Assembly (NCBI GenBank): GCA_003149565.1
Contig: QCWH01000019.1
Coordinates: forward strand, 7,663-69,978
Reading direction: 5' to 3'
Length of the DNA: 62,316 nt
Source: Marivita sp. XM-24bin2
Lineage (GTDB): Bacteria; Pseudomonadota; Alphaproteobacteria; Rhodobacterales; Rhodobacteraceae
The translations under genes were made by a program, and so were the position numbers. Below, piece by piece: positions 26,301 through 34,864 of the stretch. Position 1 is the first letter of the stretch. Every line of letters starts with the position of its first letter. A model generated the notes under the pieces. It did not search any database, was not told the origin of the DNA, and was given only the letters and a program-made list of their open reading frames with translations.

Positions 26301-28607
26301 GTGTCATTCAGGACCCTTCGCAGCTTTCTGGCCAAACTGGGCGATTACGCAGTCACGCGGACTGTGGTGATCGTGTATTGTCTGGCTCTCTACCTTCTTG
26401 TCACCAGTGCAAATCTTCAGGTTCAAGCCGCTTTTGCCGATCTCTCGGGCCCGTGGGAACGGGTGGTTGCAACACTGTTGATTGCGGTGGGGGCTTTGTT
26501 GCTTTTTGCAGTGCGCCCGTTTGTGCGGACGCGCTACTGGCTGATACCGGAAGCCATTCTTTTTCTTGCTCCGGCAGGGATCGTTGGCTTCCTCGCGCCT
26601 TGGAGTGGCGGCGGCGACTTGGCGGTGGCGGCGCTTGTCGCGGGTCAAGCTGTGCTGATGTTTTTTATGGCTCCGAAATCGCGCTGGGAGAATGGCGATG
26701 AGATGGCCTATATCGGCGCGGTGGTGATCGGCATTTTTGTCGTGCTCTACGTGCTTTTCTCGCTCTTCCCGGTGGACCTGCCGCGGGACATGGGCGCGCC
26801 GATGGTCATCACCCTTTTTCTGGCGCTGTTGGCTTTGGGAGTGGCGATCCTGACGCGGTGGCCAAGATGGCTGTTCGCGTCGGTGGCGCTGGTTGTTGCC
26901 AGCCTTCTGGCCTACGAATTCCAGCACAACGCGGAATACAAGCCGCTCCAACCCTATGCCGGGTCGAATTTCGGCCATGCGGACCCGTTTGCGCTCTGGC
27001 TGTTCGATCGTCCCGACGCCGACTATTATCGCCGAAACAACCTGCCATACCCAGTCTTTCTGATCGCGTCCGAGGGTGGCGGTGGGTATGCGATGGCGCA
27101 TAGCTTCACGTTCCTGTCGAAGATGAGCGAACGCTGTCCGAATTTTGGCCAACACGTTTTTGCGATGGTGGGCGTGTCCGGTGGACAGGTGGGCAACACG
27201 CTGTTTCATGCCAATATGGACGGGACTGACCGCAGCGAGATGGCTCCTTGCGGCGATAGCGCAGCAACCCTGCACACCGGCTACCTCGCCACAGACCACC
27301 TGACGCCGCTTCTGGCGCATTTTCTCTTTGTCGAGATCCCGCGCAAGCTTTTGTTTTTGGGCGCGTCAGACAAGGGACGGTCGCATGTGCTTTTGGAGAG
27401 CTTCAATGCGGTCTCCGAGCCATATCGCCCGGTCGCAGATGCAGCATATTGGGAGCATTTCTGGACCTTTGACGAGGAGCACGACTTTTACGGTTACAAG
27501 CTGGGGAAGAAACCAGCGCTTGTGTCCGTCACCACCAATGTCGAAACGGGCAACCGCTTTGTCTTTTCCCCGTTCCGGTTTGAGACCCTTGCCGAGACCA
27601 ATATCGACTTTTTCCGGTATTCTGGCGATCTGGAGGGTGGGGAGCAGCGTCTGATCGGGCCCGAGATCGGCAGTGTCGCCCTTGCGTCGGCAAGCTTTCC
27701 CTGGGTGACGCCCTCTTTGCGATTTACGACGGAGCGGGCGTTCAACGAATTTCTCGACAATCCACCGGGCACACCGGACGACACCTGGCAAACCGACGGA
27801 CCCATTCAGCGCCGTTCCGTCAACCTAGTTGATGGTGGGTATTTCGAAAACTCCGGGGCTGAAACCCTTTCCGAGATCATGTTGTCCATCACGTCCGACA
27901 CGGTTGGTGGCGTCAGCCTGTCGTGTTCGTCTCGGGCAGACGCGATCTGGGATGGCGTGGATGATGATTATGCGCATCGGGCATTGGCACAGGCGTCTCC
28001 GTGTACGCCGCCATCTGGCTGTACCGAGATCCGTGGACGCCCTGTCGCGCGGCTTAACAACTCCGAGAGCTGGGGCGCATGTGAGGTTCCGTTCTTTGTG
28101 GTCAGTGTTTTGGTGCGCAACACGCCAGCCGAGTTCGTCACTGGCGGCGAGCAGTCATTTCTGGCTGATCCGATCAAAACCCTTTTGCAATCCCGGACCG
28201 CGCGCGGAGAGCTTGCCATCGCCATGCTTGAGGAACGCCGCTGCGGATTTTCGGGGGGCTCGTCATGCAGCCTGAGGCAGGATTTTGCGGGCAGCGGAGA
28301 CCCAAATCCGCAGATCTACAGGGGCACGTTCCAATCTCTGGTGAACAATGCCGCGATGGATCTGCCTCTTGGCTGGGATATGCCAGCCGCGAAAATGGAT
28401 CTCATCCACAAATACACAGTTCCAGATGCCGACCTCTGCGCGCCGCTTCTCGATCGGATTGGCGGAGTTAAATTTACCGATGACACGGGGCGGGAAATTG
28501 CAGAGCCGGTGAACTTGCTGTTGCGGCGCAACTGCAGTCACACACATCAGATGATGCGGATGTTTGATGCGGACGCGATTGCCGAAGCGCAGGAATTTCG
28601 TCCGTGA
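26301..28607 (+). CDS. Membrane-anchored patatin-like phospholipase-type protein
   Basis: A 768-residue protein with six or seven membrane helices in residues 15-205, followed by a large patatin-like domain. The oxyanion loop is EGGGGYAMA (about 257-265), the nucleophile elbow GVSGG at 291-295 with S293, and the catalytic aspartate D511 in VDGGYFENSG, giving the Ser-Asp dyad of patatin lipases. Several cysteine pairs in the C-terminal third (CSCSSR-like, CTPPSGC, CGFSGGSSC) suggest disulfides, so the catalytic part probably faces the periplasm. It starts with GTG. Substrate and role are unknown; lipid remodelling or an effector-like activity are possible. Confidence 0.78.
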   Translation: MSFRTLRSFLAKLGDYAVTRTVVIVYCLALYLLVTSANLQVQAAFADLSGPWERVVATLLIAVGALLLFAVRPFVRTRYWLIPEAILFLAPAGIVGFLAPWSGGGDLAVAALVAGQAVLMFFMAPKSRWENGDEMAYIGAVVIGIFVVLYVLFSLFPVDLPRDMGAPMVITLFLALLALGVAILTRWPRWLFASVALVVASLLAYEFQHNAEYKPLQPYAGSNFGHADPFALWLFDRPDADYYRRNNLPYPVFLIASEGGGGYAMAHSFTFLSKMSERCPNFGQHVFAMVGVSGGQVGNTLFHANMDGTDRSEMAPCGDSAATLHTGYLATDHLTPLLAHFLFVEIPRKLLFLGASDKGRSHVLLESFNAVSEPYRPVADAAYWEHFWTFDEEHDFYGYKLGKKPALVSVTTNVETGNRFVFSPFRFETLAETNIDFFRYSGDLEGGEQRLIGPEIGSVALASASFPWVTPSLRFTTERAFNEFLDNPPGTPDDTWQTDGPIQRRSVNLVDGGYFENSGAETLSEIMLSITSDTVGGVSLSCSSRADAIWDGVDDDYAHRALAQASPCTPPSGCTEIRGRPVARLNNSESWGACEVPFFVVSVLVRNTPAEFVTGGEQSFLADPIKTLLQSRTARGELAIAMLEERRCGFSGGSSCSLRQDFAGSGDPNPQIYRGTFQSLVNNAAMDLPLGWDMPAAKMDLIHKYTVPDADLCAPLLDRIGGVKFTDDTGREIAEPVNLLLRRNCSHTHQMMRMFDADAIAEAQEFRP

Positions 28608-28623
28608 CACCTGCACTCTGCCC

Positions 28624-28652
28624 TTGAAATCCCGCCGTCAAAGGCCGATATT
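28624..28652 (+). promoter_or_regulatory. Sigma-70 promoter of ssrA
   Basis: TTGAAA (28624-28629), a 17-base spacer and GATATT (28647-28652) make a good housekeeping promoter. It predicts a start near 28658, which gives an acceptor piece of about 80 nt, matching the size known for two-piece tmRNA in Caulobacter. Confidence 0.7.
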
Positions 28653-28657
28653 CGTTT

Positions 28658-28970
28658 TGTCCCTTCGGGGACTATGGACATAAACGCGCGTTCAATAAGC
28701 GGCTCGGACCCGGGGGCGGTACCCGGCGGCTCCACCAAATACCTGTCATTTGCAGGATCATGGGGCCGAAACAGGATCGACGAACGTCTAAACACGTTAG
28801 CTTTGTCCCGGTGAGATACCACCGTTATCGGTTCACAAAGTATAGTTGCAAATGACAACCATGCTCCGGTGGCAATGGCTGCGTAAGCGGTCGGATCTAC
28901 CGAAACTTTAAGCCCTGATGCCTAGCCGCGTCAGGCGGGGTTCGCAGGCACCTGGCAACAGAAGCCTGCA
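28658..28970 (+). ncRNA. ssrA: Circularly permuted two-piece tmRNA
   Basis: tmRNA rescues stalled ribosomes and tags the nascent chain for proteolysis. The permuted alphaproteobacterial order is evident. The acceptor piece comes first and ends in GGCTCCACCA (CCA end at 28737). A short excised linker follows (28738-28761). The coding piece then begins GGGGCCGA at 28762, which pairs with the acceptor end. The resume codon GCA at 28848 opens a frame encoding ANDNHAPVAMAA and a TAA at 28884-28886. Terminal hairpin GCAGGC/GCCTGC spans 28944-28969. Outer ends are estimates from the promoter and hairpin. sspB, a ClpXP adaptor for such tags, lies 2 kb downstream. Confidence 0.93.
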
Positions 28971-28999
28971 TTTTCAATTCCCTGAGGTATAAAGTTCAC

Positions 29000-30037
29000 C
29001 TATCGCGTGAAGTCTGTGATCACCGCAGTTCCCGGCGCCGTTGGCCCATGCATCGCCGCAAGTTCAGCGCTGGCCCCGGACAAGGTGACCTCGCGCGCCA
29101 CCATCGGGCTGAGATCCACCTGACCGCGTTCTATGATGTCGAGCAGCGTCGGGTATTTCCACGCGGGCATACCGCGCGTGCCGAAAAAGGACAGTTGTTT
29201 GCCGTATATCCCACGCATGTTCACTGTCATCATGCCGGTTTCGCCTGCGGGCATGCCCACCTGAACGTGGCGTCCAAGAATGCGCAGGCAATCAATAGAG
29301 GCGTTGGTGGTGGCCTCGATCCCCAGCGCTTCGATCGACACATGCGCGCCGCCGCTGGTGATGTCATGAATCGCAGCGGCGACATCCGAGTTCATTGCAT
29401 TCACAGCAGCGTCAGCGCCGAGGCTTTTGGCGTGCTCAAGCTTTTCTTCCACCACATCGACAACCACGACCTGCGCACCGAGCATCTTGGCCAGTAGCAT
29501 TGCGGAAAGTCCAATGCCTCCCGTGCCGTGCACAGCGACCCATTCCCCGGCGCGGACATTGGCGCGATCGGTCAGCGCATGCCATGCGGTGGTGACGCGG
29601 CAGCCAAGACCGGCAGCAAGCGCAGGGGACATGCTTTCGGGCAGGGGGACCAGATTGTGGTCAAATGGCACCGCCACCAGTTCGGCATAAGCGCCCGGTG
29701 TGCCGAAACCCGGCACGATCTGATTTGCACATGTGTTGGAAACACCCGTCTGGCAGGCTTGGCAACTGCCACAGGACAGGATGAACGGAGCGATCAGCCG
29801 GTCACCGATCTTGTGTTTGGCCTGCGCACCAGCCTCGACCACGGTGCCGCAATATTCGTGGCCCAGAATGTCGCCCGGTTTCACCTTTGGGTGCTCGCCG
29901 GTCCAGCCGTGGAAATCCGACCGACACACCCCGCAGGCTTCGACCTGAAGCACAACGCCGTTCTCGGGGCAGGTTGGGTCGGCGACGGTCTCAATGGACA
30001 GGTCTTCGTTAAACGCCTGGATGACGGCTGCGCGCAT
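29000..30037 (-). CDS. Zinc-dependent alcohol dehydrogenase family protein
   Basis: A 345-residue medium-chain dehydrogenase. Catalytic zinc ligands are C in EACGVCRSDFHGW, H-E in GHEYCG and a later cysteine (GLGCRVTTAWHAL). Structural zinc is bound by the four cysteines of CGSCQACQTGVSNTC. The Rossmann motif is GTGGIGLSA. The start at 30037 is chosen for MRAAVIQAFNEDL with GGAGAAG 8 bases upstream. The physiological alcohol or aldehyde is unknown; the arrangement is close to propanol-preferring and threonine-type enzymes. Confidence 0.92.
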   Translation of the reverse strand: MRAAVIQAFNEDLSIETVADPTCPENGVVLQVEACGVCRSDFHGWTGEHPKVKPGDILGHEYCGTVVEAGAQAKHKIGDRLIAPFILSCGSCQACQTGVSNTCANQIVPGFGTPGAYAELVAVPFDHNLVPLPESMSPALAAGLGCRVTTAWHALTDRANVRAGEWVAVHGTGGIGLSAMLLAKMLGAQVVVVDVVEEKLEHAKSLGADAAVNAMNSDVAAAIHDITSGGAHVSIEALGIEATTNASIDCLRILGRHVQVGMPAGETGMMTVNMRGIYGKQLSFFGTRGMPAWKYPTLLDIIERGQVDLSPMVAREVTLSGASAELAAMHGPTAPGTAVITDFTR

Positions 30038-30169
30038 GATGGTCTTCTCCCATTTTTTGGGCATATGACTGCGGCATGGGTGCAAGATCAAAGGGAAAAC
30101 GCAGTCAGGTGGATTTTGATCACGCGTGTTTTTCTTGACCTGCCTCCGTCAGACAGCAAGCTTGGGCTG

Positions 30170-30817
30170 ATGTTGTGGCGAAGTCTGTTCTTTTGTCTGT
30201 GTCTTGCGCAACCGGTGCAGGCCTGCCGGACGGCATTGGTGTTGGCGATGGATGTGTCGCAATCTGTCGACGCCGGAGAATATCGTTTGCAGATCGATGG
30301 TTTGGCCGCCGCGCTGCGGGACCCCGAGATTGCCGAGATCCTCGTGCGGGATCAGGTGGCGTTGAGCGTGATTCAATGGTCGGGTGTCGATGCGCAGGAG
30401 GTGAGCCTCGACTGGACCCAGATGCTCAGCCCCAGCCATGTGCAACTGTTTGCGGCAGCGGTGCAGCGCCTGCCGCGCGCGTTTGTCATGTCGAACACCG
30501 CGCCGGCTGAGGCGTTGAACAGGGCGCTGCTCCACTTCGACAGCGGACCCGACTGCGCGCGGCGGGTGATCGACATGTCTGGTGACGGCACGCCAAATGC
30601 AGGCGGCGATATCGGACGGTTCCGTCGCACGGCAGAACGTTCCGGCGTGACGGTGAATGGTTTGGCGATCGAGGGGCTGGGGCGCGCCATCACCAATTAC
30701 TATCAGCGCAATGTCATCACCGCAGATGGGTTCGTCGAAACCGCGCGCGGGCACCGGGACTATGCCCGGGCGATCCGCCGAAAAATCCTGCGTGAAATCA
30801 GCACGGTCTTCGGTTGA
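30170..30817 (+). CDS. DUF1194 secreted von Willebrand A-like protein, second copy
   Basis: A 215-residue exported protein starting MLWRSLFFCLCLAQPVQA, a short signal peptide with a lipobox-like LCLAQ. The adhesion motif is DVSQS (LAMDVSQSVDAGEYRLQ), the tryptophan motif IQWSG and the family signature DMSGDGTPNAGG follow. It is smaller than the family member at 22774-23574 but has the same order of motifs. The upstream in-frame opening back to 29528 runs antisense to the dehydrogenase gene and is not coding. It is divergent from the dehydrogenase and followed by sspB. Confidence 0.87.
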   Translation: MLWRSLFFCLCLAQPVQACRTALVLAMDVSQSVDAGEYRLQIDGLAAALRDPEIAEILVRDQVALSVIQWSGVDAQEVSLDWTQMLSPSHVQLFAAAVQRLPRAFVMSNTAPAEALNRALLHFDSGPDCARRVIDMSGDGTPNAGGDIGRFRRTAERSGVTVNGLAIEGLGRAITNYYQRNVITADGFVETARGHRDYARAIRRKILREISTVFG

Positions 30818-30910
30818 GGAATTTGTGCCAGTTGCACGACATTGAGGCATCCCAAGCCTTTTGTTTTGGATTTTATGCAATATGATCGAAGTGACTCGGG
30901 AGAGGACGCG

Positions 30911-31411
30911 ATGACGACTGGCATCAACTATGGAAGCCTAATGCATCAGGCGATGCGCGGATTGATCCGCGCCGTTCTAGAGGACGTTCAGCAGGACGGC
31001 CTGCCGGGAGAGCATCACTTTTTCATCACCTTTGATACCGGGCATCCGGATGTCGAAATCGCGGATTGGCTGTCGGACAGGTATCCCGGCGAGATGACGG
31101 TGGTCATGCAACACTGGTTTGACAATCTCGAGGTCGGCGATGACGGGTTTGCGGTCACGTTGAACTTCGGAGATGCACCGGAACGGCTCTACATCCCCTT
31201 CGATGCCATTCTGACCTTTGTGGATCCGTCCGTCGAATTCGGGCTGCGCTTTGAGAGCATGGAAGGCGAAAGCCCGGACGAAGGTGCTCTGGTGCCTGCG
31301 CCGACCTCGGCCAAAGAGCCCTCGGCGCGTTCGAAAGCCGACAAAACCGGAAAGGCAGAGGCCGAGCGCAAAGACGCTGAAGTGGTCAGCCTCGACACGT
31401 TCCGCAAGTAA
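30911..31411 (+). CDS. sspB: SspB family ClpXP adaptor
   Basis: A 166-residue alphaproteobacterial SspB. It binds tmRNA-tagged proteins and tethers them to the ClpXP protease for degradation. The compact N-terminal domain is visible in [20 protein letters not shown] (about residues 40-60) and the substrate-groove strand [18 protein letters not shown]; a disordered Lys/Ala/Glu linker leads to the C-terminal tail VVSLDTFRK, the position of the ClpX-binding motif. GGGAGAGG 5 bases before the ATG at 30911 decides the start. It lies between a DUF1194 gene and fumC. Confidence 0.92.
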   Translation: MTTGINYGSLMHQAMRGLIRAVLEDVQQDGLPGEHHFFITFDTGHPDVEIADWLSDRYPGEMTVVMQHWFDNLEVGDDGFAVTLNFGDAPERLYIPFDAILTFVDPSVEFGLRFESMEGESPDEGALVPAPTSAKEPSARSKADKTGKAEAERKDAEVVSLDTFRK

Positions 31412-31488
31412 TTTGTGCATGGATTGACAATTGCTCCTCGGGCCAGGTGCCTGTAAACGGCATGCAACCGTATACCGAGGAGGCGATC

Positions 31489-32883
31489 ATGGCTCAGACC
31501 CGCACCGAATCCGACAGTTTTGGCCCGCTTGAAGTGCCGGCGGACAAATATTGGGGCGCGCAGACGCAGCGCTCGATCATGAACTTTCCCATCGGCTGGG
31601 AAAAGCAGCCAGTGGCGATTGTGCGTGCTTTGGGCGTGATCAAGAAGGCGTGCGCGCAGGCGAACAAGGCGGCCGGCGATCTGGATGCGCGTCTGGCGGA
31701 TGCGATCATTCAGGCGGCGGGTGAGGTGATCGACGGCAAATTCGACGACAACTTCCCGCTGGTGGTCTGGCAGACCGGGTCGGGCACCCAGTCGAACATG
31801 AACGCCAACGAGGTCATCGCGAACCGGGCGATCGAGATTCTGGGCGGCGAGATCGGATCGAAAGACCCGGTGCATCCGAACGACCATTGCAACATGGGGC
31901 AATCATCGAACGACACCTTCCCGACCGCGATGCATATCGCCGCCGCGATGATGGTGCGCGACACGCTGCTGCCAGGGCTGGAGAAGCTGGCGGCAGGACT
32001 TGAAAAGAAATCGGAAGAATTCGCCGACATTATCAAGATCGGCCGAACACACACGCAGGACGCCACGCCTCTGACGCTGGGGCAGGAGTTCTCGGGTTAT
32101 GCGCACCAGATCCGCCAGGGTATCGCGCGGGTGAAGGCCTGTTTGCCGGGGATCTATGAGTTGGCGCAGGGCGGCACGGCTGTCGGCACGGGCCTCAACA
32201 CGAAAAAAGGCTGGGGCGAAACCGTGGCCGCGAACATGGCCGAGATCACGGACCTGCCGTTTGTGACGGCGCCGAACAAGTTCGAGGCGCTCGCGGCGCA
32301 TGATGCGATGGTCTTCATGTCGGGCGCTTTGGCCACTGTCGCCGGATCCTGCTACAAGATCGCCAACGACATCCGCTTCCTTGGGTCCGGCCCGCGCTCC
32401 GGTCTGGGTGAGTTGATCCTGCCCGAGAACGAGCCGGGATCGTCGATCATGCCGGGCAAGGTGAACCCGACGCAGGCCGAGGCGCTGACGCAGGTCGCGG
32501 CGCATGTCATGGGCAATGACGCGGCGATCAAGTTCGCCGGGTCTCAGGGGCATTTCGAGCTGAATGTCTACAATCCGATGATGGCCTATAACCTGTTACA
32601 ATCCATGCAGTTGCTGGGTGACGCGGCGGACAGTTTCACTGAGCGCATGCTTCTGGGGATCGAGGCGAATGAGCCGCGCATCGACAAGCTGATGAAAGAG
32701 TCGCTGATGCTGGTGACAGCTCTTGCGCCGACCATTGGCTATGACAACGCCACCAAGGTTGCGAAGACGGCACACAAAAATGGCACAACGCTCAAGGAAG
32801 AGGCGACCCGACTGGGCTTTGTGGATGAAGAGACCTTTGATCGGGTTGTGCGGCCCGAGGACATGATCGGGCCGAAGGGGTAA
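31489..32883 (+). CDS. fumC: Class II fumarate hydratase
   Basis: A 464-residue iron-independent fumarase converting fumarate to malate in the citric acid cycle. The superfamily signature [11 protein letters not shown] is at residues 317-327, with [27 protein letters not shown] and [16 protein letters not shown] also present (family sites SSNDTFPTA and GRTHTQDA). GAGGAGG 6 bases before the ATG at 31489 fixes the start. The stop codon lies inside the first of four tandem palindromes. Confidence 0.97.
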   Translation: MAQTRTESDSFGPLEVPADKYWGAQTQRSIMNFPIGWEKQPVAIVRALGVIKKACAQANKAAGDLDARLADAIIQAAGEVIDGKFDDNFPLVVWQTGSGTQSNMNANEVIANRAIEILGGEIGSKDPVHPNDHCNMGQSSNDTFPTAMHIAAAMMVRDTLLPGLEKLAAGLEKKSEEFADIIKIGRTHTQDATPLTLGQEFSGYAHQIRQGIARVKACLPGIYELAQGGTAVGTGLNTKKGWGETVAANMAEITDLPFVTAPNKFEALAAHDAMVFMSGALATVAGSCYKIANDIRFLGSGPRSGLGELILPENEPGSSIMPGKVNPTQAEALTQVAAHVMGNDAAIKFAGSQGHFELNVYNPMMAYNLLQSMQLLGDAADSFTERMLLGIEANEPRIDKLMKESLMLVTALAPTIGYDNATKVAKTAHKNGTTLKEEATRLGFVDEETFDRVVRPEDMIGPKG

Positions 32884-32976
32884 GCCGTTTCGAAACGGCT
32901 TCCGCGAAGCGCGTTCGAACGCGCTTGGGACCGCGATTTCGAAATCGCGGCAGCAAGGCCCTTCGAAGGGCCTTGC
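32882..32976. repeat. Four tandem perfect palindromes centred on TTCGAA
   Basis: Four perfect inverted repeats follow each other: 32882-32901 (20 bp, AAGCCGTT half), 32907-32926 (20 bp, AAGCGCGTTC half), 32931-32950 (20 bp, CCGCGATTTC half) and 32953-32976 (24 bp, GCAAGGCCCTTC half). All share the central TTCGAA, their outer arms differ, and their centres are 24-25 bases apart. The first includes the fumC stop codon. They fill the space to the DUF4169 gene. Role unknown: RNA hairpins stabilising or terminating the fumC transcript, or a protein-binding array. Confidence 0.9.
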
Positions 32977-33007
32977 GTCCGGGGCGGCGGCATCTATCTT
33001 CTTGCGC

Positions 33008-33181
33008 ATGAGCAACGTCACCAACCTCAACCAGTTCCGCAAGACCAAGGCGCGGGCCGAGAAGCGGGCGAAGGCCGATGAGAACGCGGTGAAGTTTGGA
33101 CGCACCAAGGCGCAGAAGGCTTTGGATAAAGCGCAGGCCGAGAAGGCGAAGCGCGAGCTGGACGGCAAATCGACGACATGA
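33008..33181 (+). CDS. DUF4169 family small protein
   Basis: A 57-residue, highly charged helical protein (MSNVTNLNQFRKTKARAEKR at the start), the form of DUF4169, a small Rhodobacterales-type family of unknown function. It overlaps the next gene by ATGA, and both form a small unit after fumC. The basic/alanine heptad pattern suggests a single long helix. Confidence 0.85.
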   Translation: MSNVTNLNQFRKTKARAEKRAKADENAVKFGRTKAQKALDKAQAEKAKRELDGKSTT

Positions 33182-33453
33182 CCGGGCGGCCTGTCAAAAG
33201 GTCGCTGACCCTGCGGGGACATCGCACCAGCGTGTCGCTGGAGGATGCGTTCTGGCGCGCTTTTCGGGACATTGCCGCCGCGCGGGACATGCCGATCAAC
33301 GCGCTTGCGGCAGAGATCGACGAGGCGCGGGAGATTGAGGTCGGATTGGCCTCTGCGATCCGGGTCTATGTGCTGGATTGGTATCGGGATAGAACGTTGC
33401 CAACGCACTCGTCGGACGCGTCGCCGCCGCTGGCGCGACGGCGGCTCTCATGA
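33178..33453 (+). CDS. Ribbon-helix-helix domain protein
   Basis: A 91-residue protein with an N-terminal ribbon-helix-helix type DNA-binding pattern: strand KRSLTLRGHRTSVSLED followed by helices FWRAFRDIAAARDMPINALAAEI. It resembles the RHH_4 group. It overlaps DUF4169 by 4 bases. RHH proteins act as dimers or tetramers on short palindromic operators, so the four palindromes immediately upstream of this unit are possible targets; that link is inference. Confidence 0.85.
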   Translation: MTGRPVKRSLTLRGHRTSVSLEDAFWRAFRDIAAARDMPINALAAEIDEAREIEVGLASAIRVYVLDWYRDRTLPTHSSDASPPLARRRLS

Positions 33454-33462
33454 TCGGCGATC

Positions 33463-34680
33463 TTATCCGATCACATTATGCTCCGGCCCATACGGGAACC
33501 CAGTGATGTTGGTGGCCCCGTCCTCGGTCACGATCAGGATGTCGTGCTCGCGGTAGCCGCCAGCGCCCGTTGTGCCTACGGGAATCCAGAGCATCGGTTC
33601 GATGGAGACAACCATGCCCGGTTCCAGCACCGTGTCGATGTCTTCGCGCAGTTCCAGACCGGCTTCGCGGCCATAATAATGACTGAGGATGCCGAAAGAG
33701 TGGCCGTAGCCGAAGGACCGGTATTGCAACAGGTTTTCCTGCGCAAACAGACGGTTGATTTCATCACAGATCTGGGCGCAGGAGATGCCCGGTTTGATCA
33801 GGCTGAGGCCCAACTCGTGCGCGGCCACGTTGGCGTTCCAGATGCGCAGGGACTCGGCGTCGGGTTCGCCGAGGAACAGCGTGCGTTCCAAAGCGGTGTA
33901 ATAGGCCGAGATCATCGGAAAGGTGTTGAGGCTGAGGATATCGCCGTATTGCAGTTCCCGCATCGTCACCGGATTGTGCGCGCCGTCGGTGTTGAGGCCG
34001 GACTGGAACCACACCCAGCTGTCGCGCATCTCGCTGTCAGGAAAGCTGCGGGCGATCTCGAGCTCCATCGCGTCGCGGCCCGCCATGGCGATGTCGATCT
34101 CGCGCGCACCGGCCCGGATGGCATCGCGGATGGCGTACCCACCGACGTCAGCGACGCGCGCGCCTTCGGTGATGAGGGCGATTTCCGCGGGGGATTTGAC
34201 CATGCGCGATCGCATCGTGTCCGGCGCGATGTCGACTATTTCGGGGGTGTTGAGGAACGTATCCAGCGTGGCGCGGGCGGTGAGGGTCAGGTGGTCGCCT
34301 TCGACGCCGATACGGCGGCCTGTGCCGACCAATGCCGCAACCGCACGCCAGTAGTTGTTCCGCTCCCAATCGGTGTAGATGACGTTGTCGCAATGCGCCC
34401 GGCGCCACGGCTGACCGCCGTCGATATTGGCGCTGACCGTGGTGCAGGTGTCGTGGGTCACGACAAGGCCGTAGGGGCGGCCAAAGCTGCAATAGAGAAA
34501 GCCTGAATAATAGGCGATGTTCTGCATCGAGGTGAGCAGCACCGCGTCGAGGTTGTGGTTTGCCATGATGGCGCGCAGGCCAGCGATGCGCTGGTCATAT
34601 TCGGCTTGCGCAAAGGGCAGGGGGGCTTTTTCGCCATTGTGGCAGGTGAAGGTCTGGGGACGGTTGGGGGTATCGAACAT
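33463..34680 (-). CDS. Creatinase (creatine amidinohydrolase)
   Basis: A 405-residue creatinase hydrolysing creatine to sarcosine and urea (EC 3.5.3.3). The pita-bread fold of the M24 peptidase family lacks metal here, as in true creatinases. Stretches nearly identical to Pseudomonas creatinase, as I remember it, include FLYCSFGRPY, SANIDGGQPWRR, QSGLNTDGAHNPVT with the catalytic histidine, and FGYGHSFG followed by LSHYYGREAGLELRED (in part). The ATG at 34680 has GGAG 8 bases upstream. No sarcosine oxidase, urease or creatininase gene is nearby. The gene is convergent with the ribbon-helix-helix gene, 9 bases apart. Confidence 0.9.
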   Translation of the reverse strand: MFDTPNRPQTFTCHNGEKAPLPFAQAEYDQRIAGLRAIMANHNLDAVLLTSMQNIAYYSGFLYCSFGRPYGLVVTHDTCTTVSANIDGGQPWRRAHCDNVIYTDWERNNYWRAVAALVGTGRRIGVEGDHLTLTARATLDTFLNTPEIVDIAPDTMRSRMVKSPAEIALITEGARVADVGGYAIRDAIRAGAREIDIAMAGRDAMELEIARSFPDSEMRDSWVWFQSGLNTDGAHNPVTMRELQYGDILSLNTFPMISAYYTALERTLFLGEPDAESLRIWNANVAAHELGLSLIKPGISCAQICDEINRLFAQENLLQYRSFGYGHSFGILSHYYGREAGLELREDIDTVLEPGMVVSIEPMLWIPVGTTGAGGYREHDILIVTEDGATNITGFPYGPEHNVIG

Positions 34681-34713
34681 AGTCAAGTCTCCGTACATCT
34701 GCCGGGACTTCAC

Positions 34714-34743
34714 AAAAAACGCCCGGCATCACATCCGGGCGTT
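34714..34743 (-). terminator. Rho-independent terminator between RDD and creatinase genes
   Basis: On the minus strand a 9-bp stem AACGCCCGG / CCGGGCGTT (34718-34743) with an 8-base loop is followed by TTTT (complement of the A run at 34714-34719). It separates the RDD gene, which ends at 34865, from creatinase, which starts at 34680, so creatinase has its own promoter or depends on readthrough. Confidence 0.8.
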
Positions 34744-34864
34744 CAGGACGATACGCTTTCTGTTGAAAGCTTGATGTGGGTCTTGCTCCGACGACGCCAT
34801 CGTCGGCACATCTGTGCTTTCGATGGCGAAGAGCGGTGAGTCTGTCAATATGGATTGTACAGGG

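Noticed and set aside
29528-30169. In-frame extension that would make the second DUF1194 protein 429 residues long
   Set aside because: The extension lies antisense to the dehydrogenase gene; a signal peptide begins at 30170, as expected for the family.
32882-32976. CRISPR array
   Set aside because: Units are palindromes with differing arms and almost no spacers, and no cas genes are present.
33478-34506. 342-codon plus-strand opening over creatinase
   Set aside because: Antisense to creatinase with strong family motifs; no credible features.
33463-34680. DddP DMSP lyase (also an M24-fold enzyme)
   Set aside because: The protein carries creatinase stretches (CSFGRPY, NIDGGQPWRR, GINTDG-like GLNTDGAHNP) and not the DddP metal-site pattern, despite the DMSP genes elsewhere in the window.
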